Origin: an uncultured Bacilli bacterium
GTDB lineage: Bacteria; Bacillota_I; Bacilli_A; RF39; UBA660
Assembly: GCA_947623755.1 (NCBI GenBank)
Contig: CANQHB010000010.1
Coordinates: 1-18,489 of the forward strand
Reading direction: 5' to 3'
Length of the DNA stretch: 18,489 bases
Numbering within the stretch: position 1 is the stretch's first letter; every line of letters starts with the position of its first letter. Shown here piece after piece: positions 1-6,719 of this stretch. The position numbers were made by a program, and so were the translations under genes. Under the pieces are notes generated by a model that searched no databases, was not told where the DNA came from, and saw only the letters and a list, made by a program, of their open reading frames with translations.

Positions 1-56
1 TGCATTACCTATTGTATAAAAATATTATATAATAACATTGCAAGAAATTCAATAAT

Positions 57-100
57 TAAACTAAAAAAACTTAGTAAATAAACTAAAAAAACTTAGTAAT
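57..100. repeat. 22-bp tandem direct repeat (two copies)
   Basis: Two adjacent copies occupy 57-78 and 79-100 and differ only in the last base. Each copy contains an A7 run followed by CTTAGTAA. On the minus strand this is a hairpin right arm followed by a T7 tract, so the repeat duplicates half of the trpS terminator. Seen directly in the sequence. Confidence 0.85.
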
Positions 101-113
101 ATTCTTTACTAAG
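63..113 (-). terminator. trpS terminator with duplicated 3' arm and T-tract
   Basis: On the minus strand, immediately after the trpS stop, CTTAGTAAA (113-105) can pair with ATTACTAAG (100-92; 8 bp, T7 tract follows) or with a second arm TTTACTAAG (78-70; 9 bp, another T7 tract follows). Either pairing gives a Rho-independent terminator shape. The duplication provides a tandem backup. Confidence 0.75.
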
Positions 114-114
114 C

Positions 115-1164
115 TTACATTTTATCAAAATAATTAATTCCTATAGCTTTTCTTACTTTATCTAAAGTATCTCTTGCTTCAACTCGGGCCTTTTTACTAC
201 CTTCTTCTAACATTTCATATACTTGGTCTAAATGTTCTTCATAATAGGCTCTTTTCTCTCTCATTGGTTGAAGTAATTCTTCAATAACCTGATATAAAAA
301 CTTTTTTACTTTAACATCCCCTAATCCCCCTCTTCGGTAATGGTCTTTAAGTTCATCTAAATTTTTATATTCTGACAAATATTTCTTAAAATGTTCTTCT
401 TTACAAAAGGCGTCTAAATACGTAAATACGGCATTATCTTCTACACAGCCTGGGTCTTCGATTCGAATATGATTAGGGTCGGTATACATGCCCATTATCT
501 TTTTTCTAACTGTTTCACTATCGTCTGATAAATAAATACAATTACCAAGTGATTTACTCATCTTTGCTTTTCCATCTGTCCCTGGTAATCTCTTACAAGC
601 ATCATTTTCTTCAAGCATAATCTCGGGCATTCTAAGAACCTCACCATATAAACTATTAAAAGAGTGTACTATCTCTCGGCATTGTTCAATAAGTGGTAAT
701 TGGTCTTCTCCCACGGGCACATAATGCGCCTTAAATGCTGTAATATCCGCGGCTTGACTAACTGGATAATTTAAAAATCCAATTGGGACTGCTTCTCCAA
801 ATCCTCTTAAGTTAATCTCGGTTTTAATTGTCGGATTTCTTTTTAATCTTGCCACCGTGACTAAATTCATATAATGAATTGTAAGTTCGGTTAATTCTGG
901 AATCTGCGATTGCACAAATATCGTTGTTTTCTTAGGGTCTAAGCCGGCCGCTAAATAATCTAACGCTACTTCTTTTAAACTATTTTTTATCTTCTCGGGA
1001 TTACGTGCATTATCTGTTAAAGCTTGTAAATCCGCAATAAAAACATAAACGTCATATTCTCCACTATTTTGTAATCTTACTCTATTTCTAAGACTACCTA
1101 CATAGTGTCCTAAATGTAACTTTCCAGTTGGTCTATCTCCTGTAAGTATTACCTTTTTTGCCAT
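115..1164 (-). CDS. trpS: Tryptophan--tRNA ligase (TrpRS)
   Basis: Class I aminoacyl-tRNA synthetase that charges tRNA-Trp in the cytoplasm using ATP. The 349-residue protein carries a HIGH-type motif HLGH at residues 17-20, the KMSKS loop at 201-205 and a VGEDQ segment near 151-155, all typical of bacterial TrpRS. I start at the ATG at 1164 (MAKKVILTGDRP), which has a GGTGA ribosome site about 7 bases upstream; in-frame extension to 1221 would cross the promoter. The gene diverges from the M15 peptidase. A TGTTATAAT extended -10 lies about 17 bases before the start, so the leader is too short for a T-box, the usual control of trpS in many Firmicutes. The stop TAA is followed at once by a terminator. 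Identification is secure from motifs and length. Confidence 0.95.
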   Translation of the reverse strand: MAKKVILTGDRPTGKLHLGHYVGSLRNRVRLQNSGEYDVYVFIADLQALTDNARNPEKIKNSLKEVALDYLAAGLDPKKTTIFVQSQIPELTELTIHYMNLVTVARLKRNPTIKTEINLRGFGEAVPIGFLNYPVSQAADITAFKAHYVPVGEDQLPLIEQCREIVHSFNSLYGEVLRMPEIMLEENDACKRLPGTDGKAKMSKSLGNCIYLSDDSETVRKKIMGMYTDPNHIRIEDPGCVEDNAVFTYLDAFCKEEHFKKYLSEYKNLDELKDHYRRGGLGDVKVKKFLYQVIEELLQPMREKRAYYEEHLDQVYEMLEEGSKKARVEARDTLDKVRKAIGINYFDKM

Positions 1165-1180
1165 TAAAATCACCAAAAAT

Positions 1181-1209
1181 ATTATAACACGACTATTCTT
1201 TAATTTAAA
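1181..1209 (-). promoter_or_regulatory. Probable trpS promoter
   Basis: On the minus strand there is a perfect -10 TATAAT (1186-1181) with an extended TGn (1189-1187) and a -35-like TTTAAA (1209-1204) at 17-base spacing. Predicted transcription start is around 1174, leaving only about 10 bases of leader before the trpS ATG. Confidence 0.6.
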
Positions 1210-1286
1210 GCAAAACTTCACTTAAAATATCTTTTTGTAAACTTACCATCAATATTTTAAATTTTTAAGATTATTTTTTAAAAATC

Positions 1287-1301
1287 TGCTATAATTATAA
1301 T
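1287..1301 (+). promoter_or_regulatory. Probable extended -10 promoter of the M15 peptidase gene
   Basis: TGCTATAAT (1287-1295) is an extended -10 box, with a second TATAAT at 1296-1301. No good -35 is visible, as is tolerated by extended -10 promoters. The predicted start near 1302 would leave a leader of about 12 bases that begins with the AGGGTG ribosome site. Confidence 0.5.
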
Positions 1302-1313
1302 AGGGTGAAGTAT

Positions 1314-2429
1314 ATGGAAAATAATAAAGGCCTAAAAATAATACTTATTATTCTAATTATTTTAACTATTACGGTTTTTGTGGCTATAACCATATTGTAT
1401 CTCATGGATAAAAAAGAAGAAGCTGCTCCTAATACTTCTTATTCTGCCAAAGCTTCCGCCGTTATCCAAAAATACAACCTAACTAACACTATTAATAATA
1501 AAGAATATTCCCAAACTTTAGAAACTATTTTAGAAGCCAATTTATTTGACCCCCAATACTTAGACGCTTATTATGAAATAAATTATCAAGAAGACCAAAA
1601 CTTTCCTTATACTATCTCTAAACTTTTAACTAAGAATTATAATAGTACAGAAATAAATTATATATATGATAATTATTCTAATTGTTTAAACATATTATTA
1701 GATATGAACTATATTAATATTACCAACTTAAATAAATTAAGTAATTTTGACCCTTCTAAATTAGAAAGATACTTACAATATCATAAAACTAATAACCAAT
1801 ATGATATCGCAACGATTGTTACTTATGTTAATATTGGTCTTGATTTAGAAGGATATAGTAATTATGTTAGTTATACTACCGAAGATACTTCTAGTTATAA
1901 AATTCTAGTTAATAAATATCATAAATTACCTAATGATTATGAACCTTCTGACTTAGTACCCCTAAGCTATAATAGTAATCTTTTACTTCGGGAAGTCGCC
2001 GCGGAAGCTTTTGAACAATTAACCAGCGCCGCCACTTTAGACCAAGTTTATTTCTATCCTTTTAGTGCTTATCGTTCTTATACTACCCAATCGGTTTTAT
2101 ATACTAGGTATAAAGAACGTGATGGTGAAACTAAAGCCGATACTTATTCTGCTCGTCCTGGTTTTTCGGAACACCAATTAGGTCTAGCCGTCGATGTTAG
2201 AAGTCCTAACTTAGCCGATAATATTACTCCGGAAACTTATGAATGGCTCCTTAATAATTCTTATAAATATGGCTTTATAGTTCGTTATCCTAAAGGAAAG
2301 CAATATATTACCCAATATATGGAAGAACCTTGGCATATTAGATATTTAGGTATTGATTTAGCAACTAAAGTCCATGCTTCCAACTTAACTTATGATGAAT
2401 ACTATGATTTATACTTAGAAACTCGTTAA
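1314..2429 (+). CDS. Membrane-anchored M15-family peptidase (VanY/DacY-like D,D- or L,D-carboxypeptidase)
   Basis: Predicted zinc peptidase acting on peptidoglycan stem peptides outside the membrane. Of 371 residues, 8-31 form one hydrophobic segment with few charges before it and a Lys/Glu patch after it, so it is a signal anchor with the enzyme outside. Residues about 45-215 are a Tyr/Asn/Leu-rich helical region I do not recognise. The C-terminal M15B domain (about 220-350) has the SxHxxGxAxD motif SEHQLGLAVD (zinc ligands H287, D294) and EPWH (catalytic E338, ligand H341), plus the substrate-side YRS near 253-255. I chose the ATG at 1314 because AGGG lies 8 bases before it; a GTG at 1305 overlaps that site. 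D,D versus L,D specificity cannot be told. Stand-alone housekeeping copies of this family are common in Firmicutes, so it does not imply vancomycin resistance. Confidence 0.88.
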   Translation: MENNKGLKIILIILIILTITVFVAITILYLMDKKEEAAPNTSYSAKASAVIQKYNLTNTINNKEYSQTLETILEANLFDPQYLDAYYEINYQEDQNFPYTISKLLTKNYNSTEINYIYDNYSNCLNILLDMNYINITNLNKLSNFDPSKLERYLQYHKTNNQYDIATIVTYVNIGLDLEGYSNYVSYTTEDTSSYKILVNKYHKLPNDYEPSDLVPLSYNSNLLLREVAAEAFEQLTSAATLDQVYFYPFSAYRSYTTQSVLYTRYKERDGETKADTYSARPGFSEHQLGLAVDVRSPNLADNITPETYEWLLNNSYKYGFIVRYPKGKQYITQYMEEPWHIRYLGIDLATKVHASNLTYDEYYDLYLETR

Positions 2430-2437
2430 AGAGTTTC
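2418..2437 (+). terminator. Possible terminator of the M15 peptidase gene
   Basis: GAAACTC (2418-2424) and GAGTTTC (2431-2437) form a 7-bp stem around a 6-base loop that contains the stop codon. Only a short T-run follows, so it is modest as a terminator. It may work together with the next palindrome (2450-2474). Confidence 0.45.
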
Positions 2438-2449
2438 TTTCAATTTAAA

Positions 2450-2474
2450 AAAGATAACTTTAAAAGTTATCTTT
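2450..2474 (-). terminator. Rho-independent terminator of the 88-residue gene
   Basis: A perfect 11-bp inverted repeat, AAAGATAACTT (2450-2460) and AAGTTATCTTT (2464-2474), with a 3-base loop. On the minus strand it runs into TTTTTT (2452-2447), so it stops the small minus-strand gene, whose TAA stop lies inside the stem. It lies between convergent genes and could also act on the plus strand. Confidence 0.75.
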
Positions 2475-2733
2475 CACTAATTCTAGGTTGTTCTTCTATA
2501 AAATCATCCGGTAATAAATTACCTTCTCTTGAATTAGCCATCTTCTTATTATCTAAATTAAGCATTTCCATAGCTCTATTATAAAAAGTTACTCTATCCA
2601 TATTACTTAATAAAGGATTATTCGCGGCCATTAAAAAATTTTGGGCCATTATCATATCTGATAATCCATCTAACTTTCTATTAACTCCATCTAAAAGCTT
2701 AAGCATAATATCTAAATCTTCTTCTCTCATCAT
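2467..2733 (-). CDS. Small hypothetical protein (86-88 residues)
   Basis: I do not recognise this protein. It is Met-, Leu- and Asn-rich, with no membrane segment, signal peptide or Cys pair. The N-terminal half (residues 3-40) is probably amphipathic helix and the last 20 residues are polar and acidic. AGGAGG stands 3 bases before the first ATG (2733) and 6 before the second (2730), so translation may begin at the second, giving 87 residues. It has a private promoter (TATAAT at 2754-2749) and a strong terminator, so it is a monocistronic unit just downstream of the ribosomal operon, where ecfA or truA often sit in Bacilli. The good ribosome site and flanking signals make it a likely real gene of unknown function. 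Confidence 0.7.
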   Translation of the reverse strand: MMREEDLDIMLKLLDGVNRKLDGLSDMIMAQNFLMAANNPLLSNMDRVTFYNRAMEMLNLDNKKMANSREGNLLPDDFIEEQPRISER

Positions 2734-2748
2734 TTTCCTCCTACTCTA

Positions 2749-2777
2749 ATTATATCTTAAAACCTTTAATAAACCAA
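2749..2777 (-). promoter_or_regulatory. Probable promoter of the small hypothetical gene
   Basis: On the minus strand there is a perfect TATAAT (2754-2749) and a partial -35 TTGGTT (2777-2772) at 17-base spacing, just upstream of AGGAGG and the ATG. It lies downstream of the operon terminator, which makes the gene independent of the ribosomal operon. Confidence 0.5.
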
Positions 2778-2806
2778 ATTAAATCATTTCTAATTTACAT
2801 AGTTAG

Positions 2807-2832
2807 ACAAAAAAACAACCCTTAAGGTTGTT
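2807..2832 (-). terminator. Terminator of the S10-spc-alpha operon
   Basis: On the minus strand, four bases after the rplQ stop, AACAACC (2832-2826) pairs with GGTTGTT (2820-2814) around a 5-base loop and is followed by T-rich sequence (2813-2807). It is a standard Rho-independent terminator closing the 14-kb operon. Confidence 0.8.
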
Positions 2833-2836
2833 ATAA

Positions 2837-3178
2837 TTAAACTAATTCTAATTTAACTTCTAAAGCATCGTCCCCAACACGTTCTTTAAGTTTAATAATT
2901 CTAGTATAACCCCCATTACGTGTTTCATAACGTTTAGCTAGTTCATTAAATACTTTATTAACTGCTTCTTGGTCATTATATAAGAAAGCTAAAGCATTTC
3001 TTCTTGCTACTAAAGTACCTTTCTTGCCATAAGTAATCATTTTATCAACAAATTTTCTTACTTCTTTAGCTCTAGCTTCAGTAGTAACAACAGATTCGTT
3101 CATAATTACATCCCGAGTAATATTAGCTAAAATGCTTCTTCTTTGTCTTGATTCTCTACTTAATTTTCTATATAACAT
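2837..3178 (-). CDS. rplQ: 50S ribosomal protein L17
   Basis: Large-subunit protein lying around the exit side of the 50S particle. The 113 residues align throughout with bacterial L17: the N-terminal YRKLSRESRQRR segment, the TTEARAKEVRKFVDKMIT core and the RYETRNGGYTRI motif near residues 84-95, ending in ELV. The length is close to the family norm. Last gene of the operon, 11 bases after rpoA, preceded by a strong AGGAGG and followed directly by a terminator. This rpoA-rplQ ending is standard for the alpha operon. Confidence 0.97.
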   Translation of the reverse strand: MLYRKLSRESRQRRSILANITRDVIMNESVVTTEARAKEVRKFVDKMITYGKKGTLVARRNALAFLYNDQEAVNKVFNELAKRYETRNGGYTRIIKLKERVGDDALEVKLELV

Positions 3179-3189
3179 GTTAACTCCTC

Positions 3190-4134
3190 CTAATCCCGGA
3201 ACTTAAGTCCCATTTCTGCTACTTTATCTAAAACTTCTTTAAGTGATTTCTTACCTAGATTTCTAATCTTTGTAACTTCCACTTCTCTTTTTGAAATAAG
3301 GTCTTGAACTGTATGAATACCTGCTCTTTTTAAGCAATTATAAGCTCTAACTGAGAACTCAATTTCTTCAATTGGAGTTTCCAAAGTTTTAGTAATTGTA
3401 TCAACTTTCTTCTCTTGCATTAAACCAGTTACATCACTAATTGCATTTAAATCTGCTACAATATTAAAATGTTCAATTAATATTCTAGCGGCTAACGCCA
3501 TAGCTTCTTCTGGTGTCATACTACCATTTGTATTAATATCCATTGTTAATTTATCATAATTTTCATTTTGTCCTACTCTGGTAGATTCAACGTCATACTT
3601 AACAAGTTCAATTGGTGAATAATTTGAATCAATGGCAATAACTCCAACTTTATTATCCGCAAATAATTTCTTATTTTCTTTAGCATCAACATAGCCTTTA
3701 CCATTAAATACGGTAACTTCCATGTCAATTTTTCCACCTTCAACCAAGTTACAAATAACTAAATCCGGATTAATAATATCCACATCGGCATTAGGTTCAA
3801 AATCTCCTGCGGTAACAGGTCCTACGGTATCTTTAAATAATCTTAAAGTTTTAATTTCTTCGGTATGATTTTTTACTACCACACTTTTAAGTGCTAAAAC
3901 AATACTAGTTACGTCTTCAACTACGCCATCAATCTTTTGGAATTCATGTAAAACTCCTTCGATTTTAACAGAAGTAATTGCACTTCCTGGTAAACTTGAT
4001 AACATAACTCTTCTTAGTGCATTTCCAATCGTTGTACCAAAACCTCTTTCAAGTGGTTCTAATTCAAATTTTCCATAATTATTGCTTTCTTGATATTCGG
4101 CAATTCTATATTCTGGTTTTTCAAAACTAATCAT
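3190..4134 (-). CDS. rpoA: DNA-directed RNA polymerase subunit alpha
   Basis: Alpha dimerises to scaffold assembly of beta and beta-prime, and its C-terminal domain touches UP elements and activators. Of 314 residues, about 1-230 are the N-terminal assembly domain, with the signature GFGTTIGNALRRVMLSSLPG at 31-50. Residues 231-252 are the linker and 253-314 the C-terminal domain with two helix-hairpin-helix-like segments, including SVRAYNCLKRAGI (R263 corresponds to E. coli R265) and IRNLGKKSLKEV. Both domains are complete and the length is normal. It lies between rpsK (28-base gap) and rplQ, so alpha is co-produced with ribosomal proteins. Confidence 0.98.
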   Translation of the reverse strand: MISFEKPEYRIAEYQESNNYGKFELEPLERGFGTTIGNALRRVMLSSLPGSAITSVKIEGVLHEFQKIDGVVEDVTSIVLALKSVVVKNHTEEIKTLRLFKDTVGPVTAGDFEPNADVDIINPDLVICNLVEGGKIDMEVTVFNGKGYVDAKENKKLFADNKVGVIAIDSNYSPIELVKYDVESTRVGQNENYDKLTMDINTNGSMTPEEAMALAARILIEHFNIVADLNAISDVTGLMQEKKVDTITKTLETPIEEIEFSVRAYNCLKRAGIHTVQDLISKREVEVTKIRNLGKKSLKEVLDKVAEMGLKFRD

Positions 4135-4162
4135 ATTCCTATAACCCTTTCTCTATCACAAA

Positions 4163-4546
4163 TTATTTTCTAGGACGTTTTGGTGGACGACAACCATTAT
4201 GTGGTACTGGTGTCTCATCAGTAATAGATAAAATTTCAAGTCCTGCACTTTGTAAAGACCTAATTGCAGTTTCTCTACCAGCGCCTAAACCTTTAACAAC
4301 TACATCAACTTTTTTAACACCTTGTTCCATTGCAGCTTTCCCAGCGGCCTCAGCACTCATTCCAGCAGCAAAAGGAGTTTTCTTTTTACTTCCTTTATAC
4401 CCAATAGTACCACTAGATGCCCAAGCAATAACACTTCCATCTTTTTCTGTAATCGTAACGATTGTATTATTATAAGTAGAATGGATATGTGCAATAGCTT
4501 CTGGTATATTCTTTTTAACTTTTCTTTTTCTTCTATTATATGCCAT
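4163..4546 (-). CDS. rpsK: 30S ribosomal protein S11
   Basis: Small-subunit platform protein near the mRNA exit and E site. The 127 residues show the family hallmarks: AHIHSTYNNTIVTITEKDG near 17-36, the KGLGAGRETAIRSLQSAGLE core (from about residue 85) and the C-terminal PHNGCRPPKRPRK tail. Length is typical. It starts at an ATG 11 bases after rpsM with a good AGGAGG. The rpsM-rpsK-rpoA order is the usual alpha operon, though rpsD is not inserted here, as is also the case in Bacillus. Confidence 0.97.
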   Translation of the reverse strand: MAYNRRKRKVKKNIPEAIAHIHSTYNNTIVTITEKDGSVIAWASSGTIGYKGSKKKTPFAAGMSAEAAGKAAMEQGVKKVDVVVKGLGAGRETAIRSLQSAGLEILSITDETPVPHNGCRPPKRPRK

Positions 4547-4557
4547 AATTTAACCTC

Positions 4558-4932
4558 CTACTTAGTCGCTTTCTTCTTGTTTGCTACAACTTTACCTCTA
4601 CCCTTACGAGTATGAGCATTACGGTTAGTTCTTTGTCCTCTTACTGGAAGACCTTTTTTATGTCTAACTCCTTGATAGCAACCAATTTCCATTTTATTTT
4701 TAATATTCATTTGGACAACTCGACGTAAATCACCTTCAACTACATGATTATCTACTTCTTTACGTAACCGAGCTATTTCTTCATCTGTTAAATCTTTAAC
4801 TTTCGTCGCAGGATTAACCCCTGCTGCTTCACAAATTGTTTTTCCTAAATTATTACCAATCCCATATATTGCAGTAAGACCTACAAATATTTGTTTTTCA
4901 CTTGGTAATTCAATATTTTTTATCCGTGCCAT
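4558..4932 (-). CDS. rpsM: 30S ribosomal protein S13
   Basis: Head protein of the 30S subunit that contacts the 50S central protuberance and P-site tRNA. The 124-residue sequence begins MARIKNIELPSEK, has the YGIG helix-two-turn-helix region near residues 24-27 and the CYQGVRHKKGLPVRGQRT motif, and ends in a basic tail reaching the tRNA sites. Full length and normal. The AAGGAGG ribosome site lies just after the rpmJ stop, 14 bases upstream, so the two genes are tightly spaced. Confidence 0.97.
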   Translation of the reverse strand: MARIKNIELPSEKQIFVGLTAIYGIGNNLGKTICEAAGVNPATKVKDLTDEEIARLRKEVDNHVVEGDLRRVVQMNIKNKMEIGCYQGVRHKKGLPVRGQRTNRNAHTRKGRGKVVANKKKATK

Positions 4933-4946
4933 AATTACCTCCTTAA

Positions 4947-5060
4947 CTATCCTTGCGTTTGTTTGTGTTTAGGATTTTCACAAATAACCATTACTTTACC
5001 TTTTCTTCTAATTATTTTGCACTTTTTACAAATCTTTTTTACTGATGGTCTAACTTTCAT
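4947..5060 (-). CDS. rpmJ: 50S ribosomal protein L36 (zinc-binding type)
   Basis: Smallest large-subunit protein, binding near the peptidyl-transferase side of 23S rRNA. I translated it directly: 37 residues beginning MKVRPSVKKICKKCK and ending KHKQTQG. It has the zinc ligands C11, C14, C27 and H32, so this is the zinc-type paralogue. Its ribosome site GGAGG stands 7 bases before the ATG. It sits between infA (13-base gap) and rpsM (14-base gap), the expected place in Bacilli. No second, zinc-independent copy occurs in the window. Confidence 0.96.
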   Translation of the reverse strand: MKVRPSVKKICKKCKIIRRKGKVMVICENPKHKQTQG

Positions 5061-5073
5061 TATAATACCTCCA

Positions 5074-5325
5074 TTATCTTTTATTCCATGTTATACGCCC
5101 ACGTGTTAAATCATAAGGCGAAAGTTCTATTGTTACCGTATCACCTGGTAGAATACGAATCATATTTACTCGCATTTTACCAGAAACGTAGGCTTTTACA
5201 GTAAATCCATTTGAAAGTTCTACTAAGTAGTCGCTTCCTTTTAGAACCTCTACTACTTTACCTTCAACTTCAATTTTTTCTTCTTTATTTTGATTAACGT
5301 TATTTTTATTTTTATTTTTCGTCAT
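5074..5325 (-). CDS. infA: Translation initiation factor IF-1
   Basis: IF-1 binds the 30S A site during initiation. Residues about 16-83 align with the S1-like OB fold: IEVEGKVVEVLKGSDYLVEL, then SGKMRVNMIRILPGD and the diagnostic SPYDLTRGRITW near the C-terminus. The protein is 83 residues, about 11 longer than the usual 72, because of a Lys/Asn-rich N-terminal extension (residues 1-16). The start is supported by AGGAGA 8 bases upstream, and no ATG is nearer the conserved region. It overlaps the map stop by 14 bases, suggesting translational coupling. The ybzG-like gene found between map and infA in B. subtilis is absent. Confidence 0.95.
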   Translation of the reverse strand: MTKNKNKNNVNQNKEEKIEVEGKVVEVLKGSDYLVELSNGFTVKAYVSGKMRVNMIRILPGDTVTIELSPYDLTRGRITWNKR

Positions 5326-6076
5326 CGCAAATTTCTCCTGTTAAAATTTTATATCCATCTTTTGTTACTACTACGGTATGTTCAAAATGAGCACTTGGAA
5401 GTTCATCATCTGTTGAAATTGTCCAATCATCATCATGTAAATATATGTCTCTATCTCCTAAATTAAGCATAGGTTCTACGGCAATTACCATTCCAGCTCT
5501 AAGAGTAACACCTGTTCCCGCTTTTCCATAATTAGGAACATCCGGGTCCTCATGAATATTTGTCCCTACTCCATGACCCACTAGTTCTTCTACTACTGAT
5601 AAACCATGTGCATGGGCAAAAGTCTCAATGGCATTTCCTATATCACCTATTTTAGCACCTTCTTTAATTTTGCTCAAGCCTATCATTAGTGCTTTTTCGG
5701 TATTTTCAACTAATGCTCTAACTTCAGGTGCTACTTCGCCCACAATATAAGTTCTAGCCGCGTCACTATGATATCCATGTAGTTCTACTCCAATATCGAT
5801 TGAAACAATATCTCCATTTTTTATCACTCTTTTGCCTGGTATTCCATGTACCACTTCATCATTAATTGATACACAAATACTAGCCGGATATCCTTCATAG
5901 TTTAGAAAAGATGGCTTAGCATTATGTGAGGAAATAAAATTATAAGCAATTTTATCTAACTCTTTTGTCGTTATTCCCGCTTTAACATGCTTTTTAACTT
6001 CTTCATGTGTTAAATAATTTAACTTACCTGCTTCACGCATTAATTTTATTTCTCTCTCACTTTTAATACTAATCAT
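5312..6076 (-). CDS. map: Methionine aminopeptidase, type I
   Basis: Removes the initiator Met from nascent proteins after deformylation. The 254-residue protein has the pita-bread fold with all five metal ligands visible: D94 (in SIDIG), D105 (in GYHSDAARTY), H168 (in VGHGVG), E201 (in VEPM) and E232 (in FEHTVVVT), plus substrate-side H77 and H175. There is no N-terminal extension, as in standard bacterial type Ia enzymes. Its ATG lies within the end of adk (8-base overlap) and its end overlaps infA, keeping the secY-adk-map-infA order typical of Firmicutes. SD-like GAGGCGG precedes the start. Confidence 0.97.
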   Translation of the reverse strand: MISIKSEREIKLMREAGKLNYLTHEEVKKHVKAGITTKELDKIAYNFISSHNAKPSFLNYEGYPASICVSINDEVVHGIPGKRVIKNGDIVSIDIGVELHGYHSDAARTYIVGEVAPEVRALVENTEKALMIGLSKIKEGAKIGDIGNAIETFAHAHGLSVVEELVGHGVGTNIHEDPDVPNYGKAGTGVTLRAGMVIAVEPMLNLGDRDIYLHDDDWTISTDDELPSAHFEHTVVVTKDGYKILTGEICDDEK

Positions 6077-6719
6077 TTTCCGCCTCTTCTTTTATGCTTT
6101 TATATATTTCTTCTAATGGTAGATTTGCGTCTATCCATTTAAGCATTTTCTTTTCTTTATAATAATCTAAGATTGGACTTGTATTATCGATATATTCCTT
6201 AAATCTTATTTGAAAAGTTTCTTCCGTATCATCGCTTCTTTTTTCAAGTTCTACTCCACAATCATCACAAAGATTATCTTTTACAGGTCTTAATGATTCA
6301 TTATTTAGATTATAGCTTCTCTTACACTTCGGACAAATAATTCTTCCTAGTACTCTTTTTAAAGCTTCTTCTAAATTAATATTTAAATAAATTGCTATAT
6401 TGTTAGTAACATTATTACTTACTAACATTTTATCTAAAGCTTCCGCTTGTTTAAGTGTTCTAGGAAAACCATCTAAGATAAAAGGTCTATCTAATTTTTT
6501 TAATTTATTATCGACTAAACTAATTACCAATTCATCACTAACTAGTTTTCCTTCACTTATTATTTTATTAATTTCTAATCCTAATTCTGAACCACTTTTA
6601 ATTTCTTCTCTTAAAAGGTCACCTGTACTAATATGTTCATAATTAAAATCTTTTGTTAAATAATCACTAATTGTTCCCTTGCCTGCGGCCGGAGGAGCAA
6701 TAAATATGATATTCTTCAT
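6069..6719 (-). CDS. adk: Adenylate kinase
   Basis: Interconverts ATP + AMP and 2 ADP in the cytoplasm. Of 216 residues, 8-16 are the P-loop, the NMP-binding part spans about 31-60 (STGDLL at 31-36), DGFPRT lies at 83-88, and the long LID (about 124-161) has a Cys4 zinc site at C129, C132, C151 and C154, as in Gram-positive enzymes. Conserved arginines R87, R126, R161 and R172 are present. The P-loop reads APPAAGKGT instead of the usual GxPGxGKGT, so two glycines are alanine, while the catalytic Lys (K14) and GKGT are kept. Its ATG shares one base with the secY stop (TAATG), so expression is coupled to secY. Full length and probably active. Confidence 0.96.
   Translation of the reverse strand: MKNIIFIAPPAAGKGTISDYLTKDFNYEHISTGDLLREEIKSGSELGLEINKIISEGKLVSDELVISLVDNKLKKLDRPFILDGFPRTLKQAEALDKMLVSNNVTNNIAIYLNINLEEALKRVLGRIICPKCKRSYNLNNESLRPVKDNLCDDCGVELEKRSDDTEETFQIRFKEYIDNTSPILDYYKEKKMLKWIDANLPLEEIYKSIKEEAEND

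Noticed and set aside
2101..2112. AGG codon reassignment (Arg to Met), known in some uncultured Bacilli
   Set aside because: The AGG in the M15 peptidase sits at a position where Arg fits the family (LYTRY), so there is no sign of reassignment here.
1314..2429. Vancomycin-resistance vanY
   Set aside because: No vanHAX or two-component genes nearby; M15 carboxypeptidases of this type are common housekeeping enzymes.
4322..4615. 97-codon plus-strand open frame over rpsK and rpsM
   Set aside because: Shadow frame opposite two certain ribosomal protein genes, with no ribosome site.
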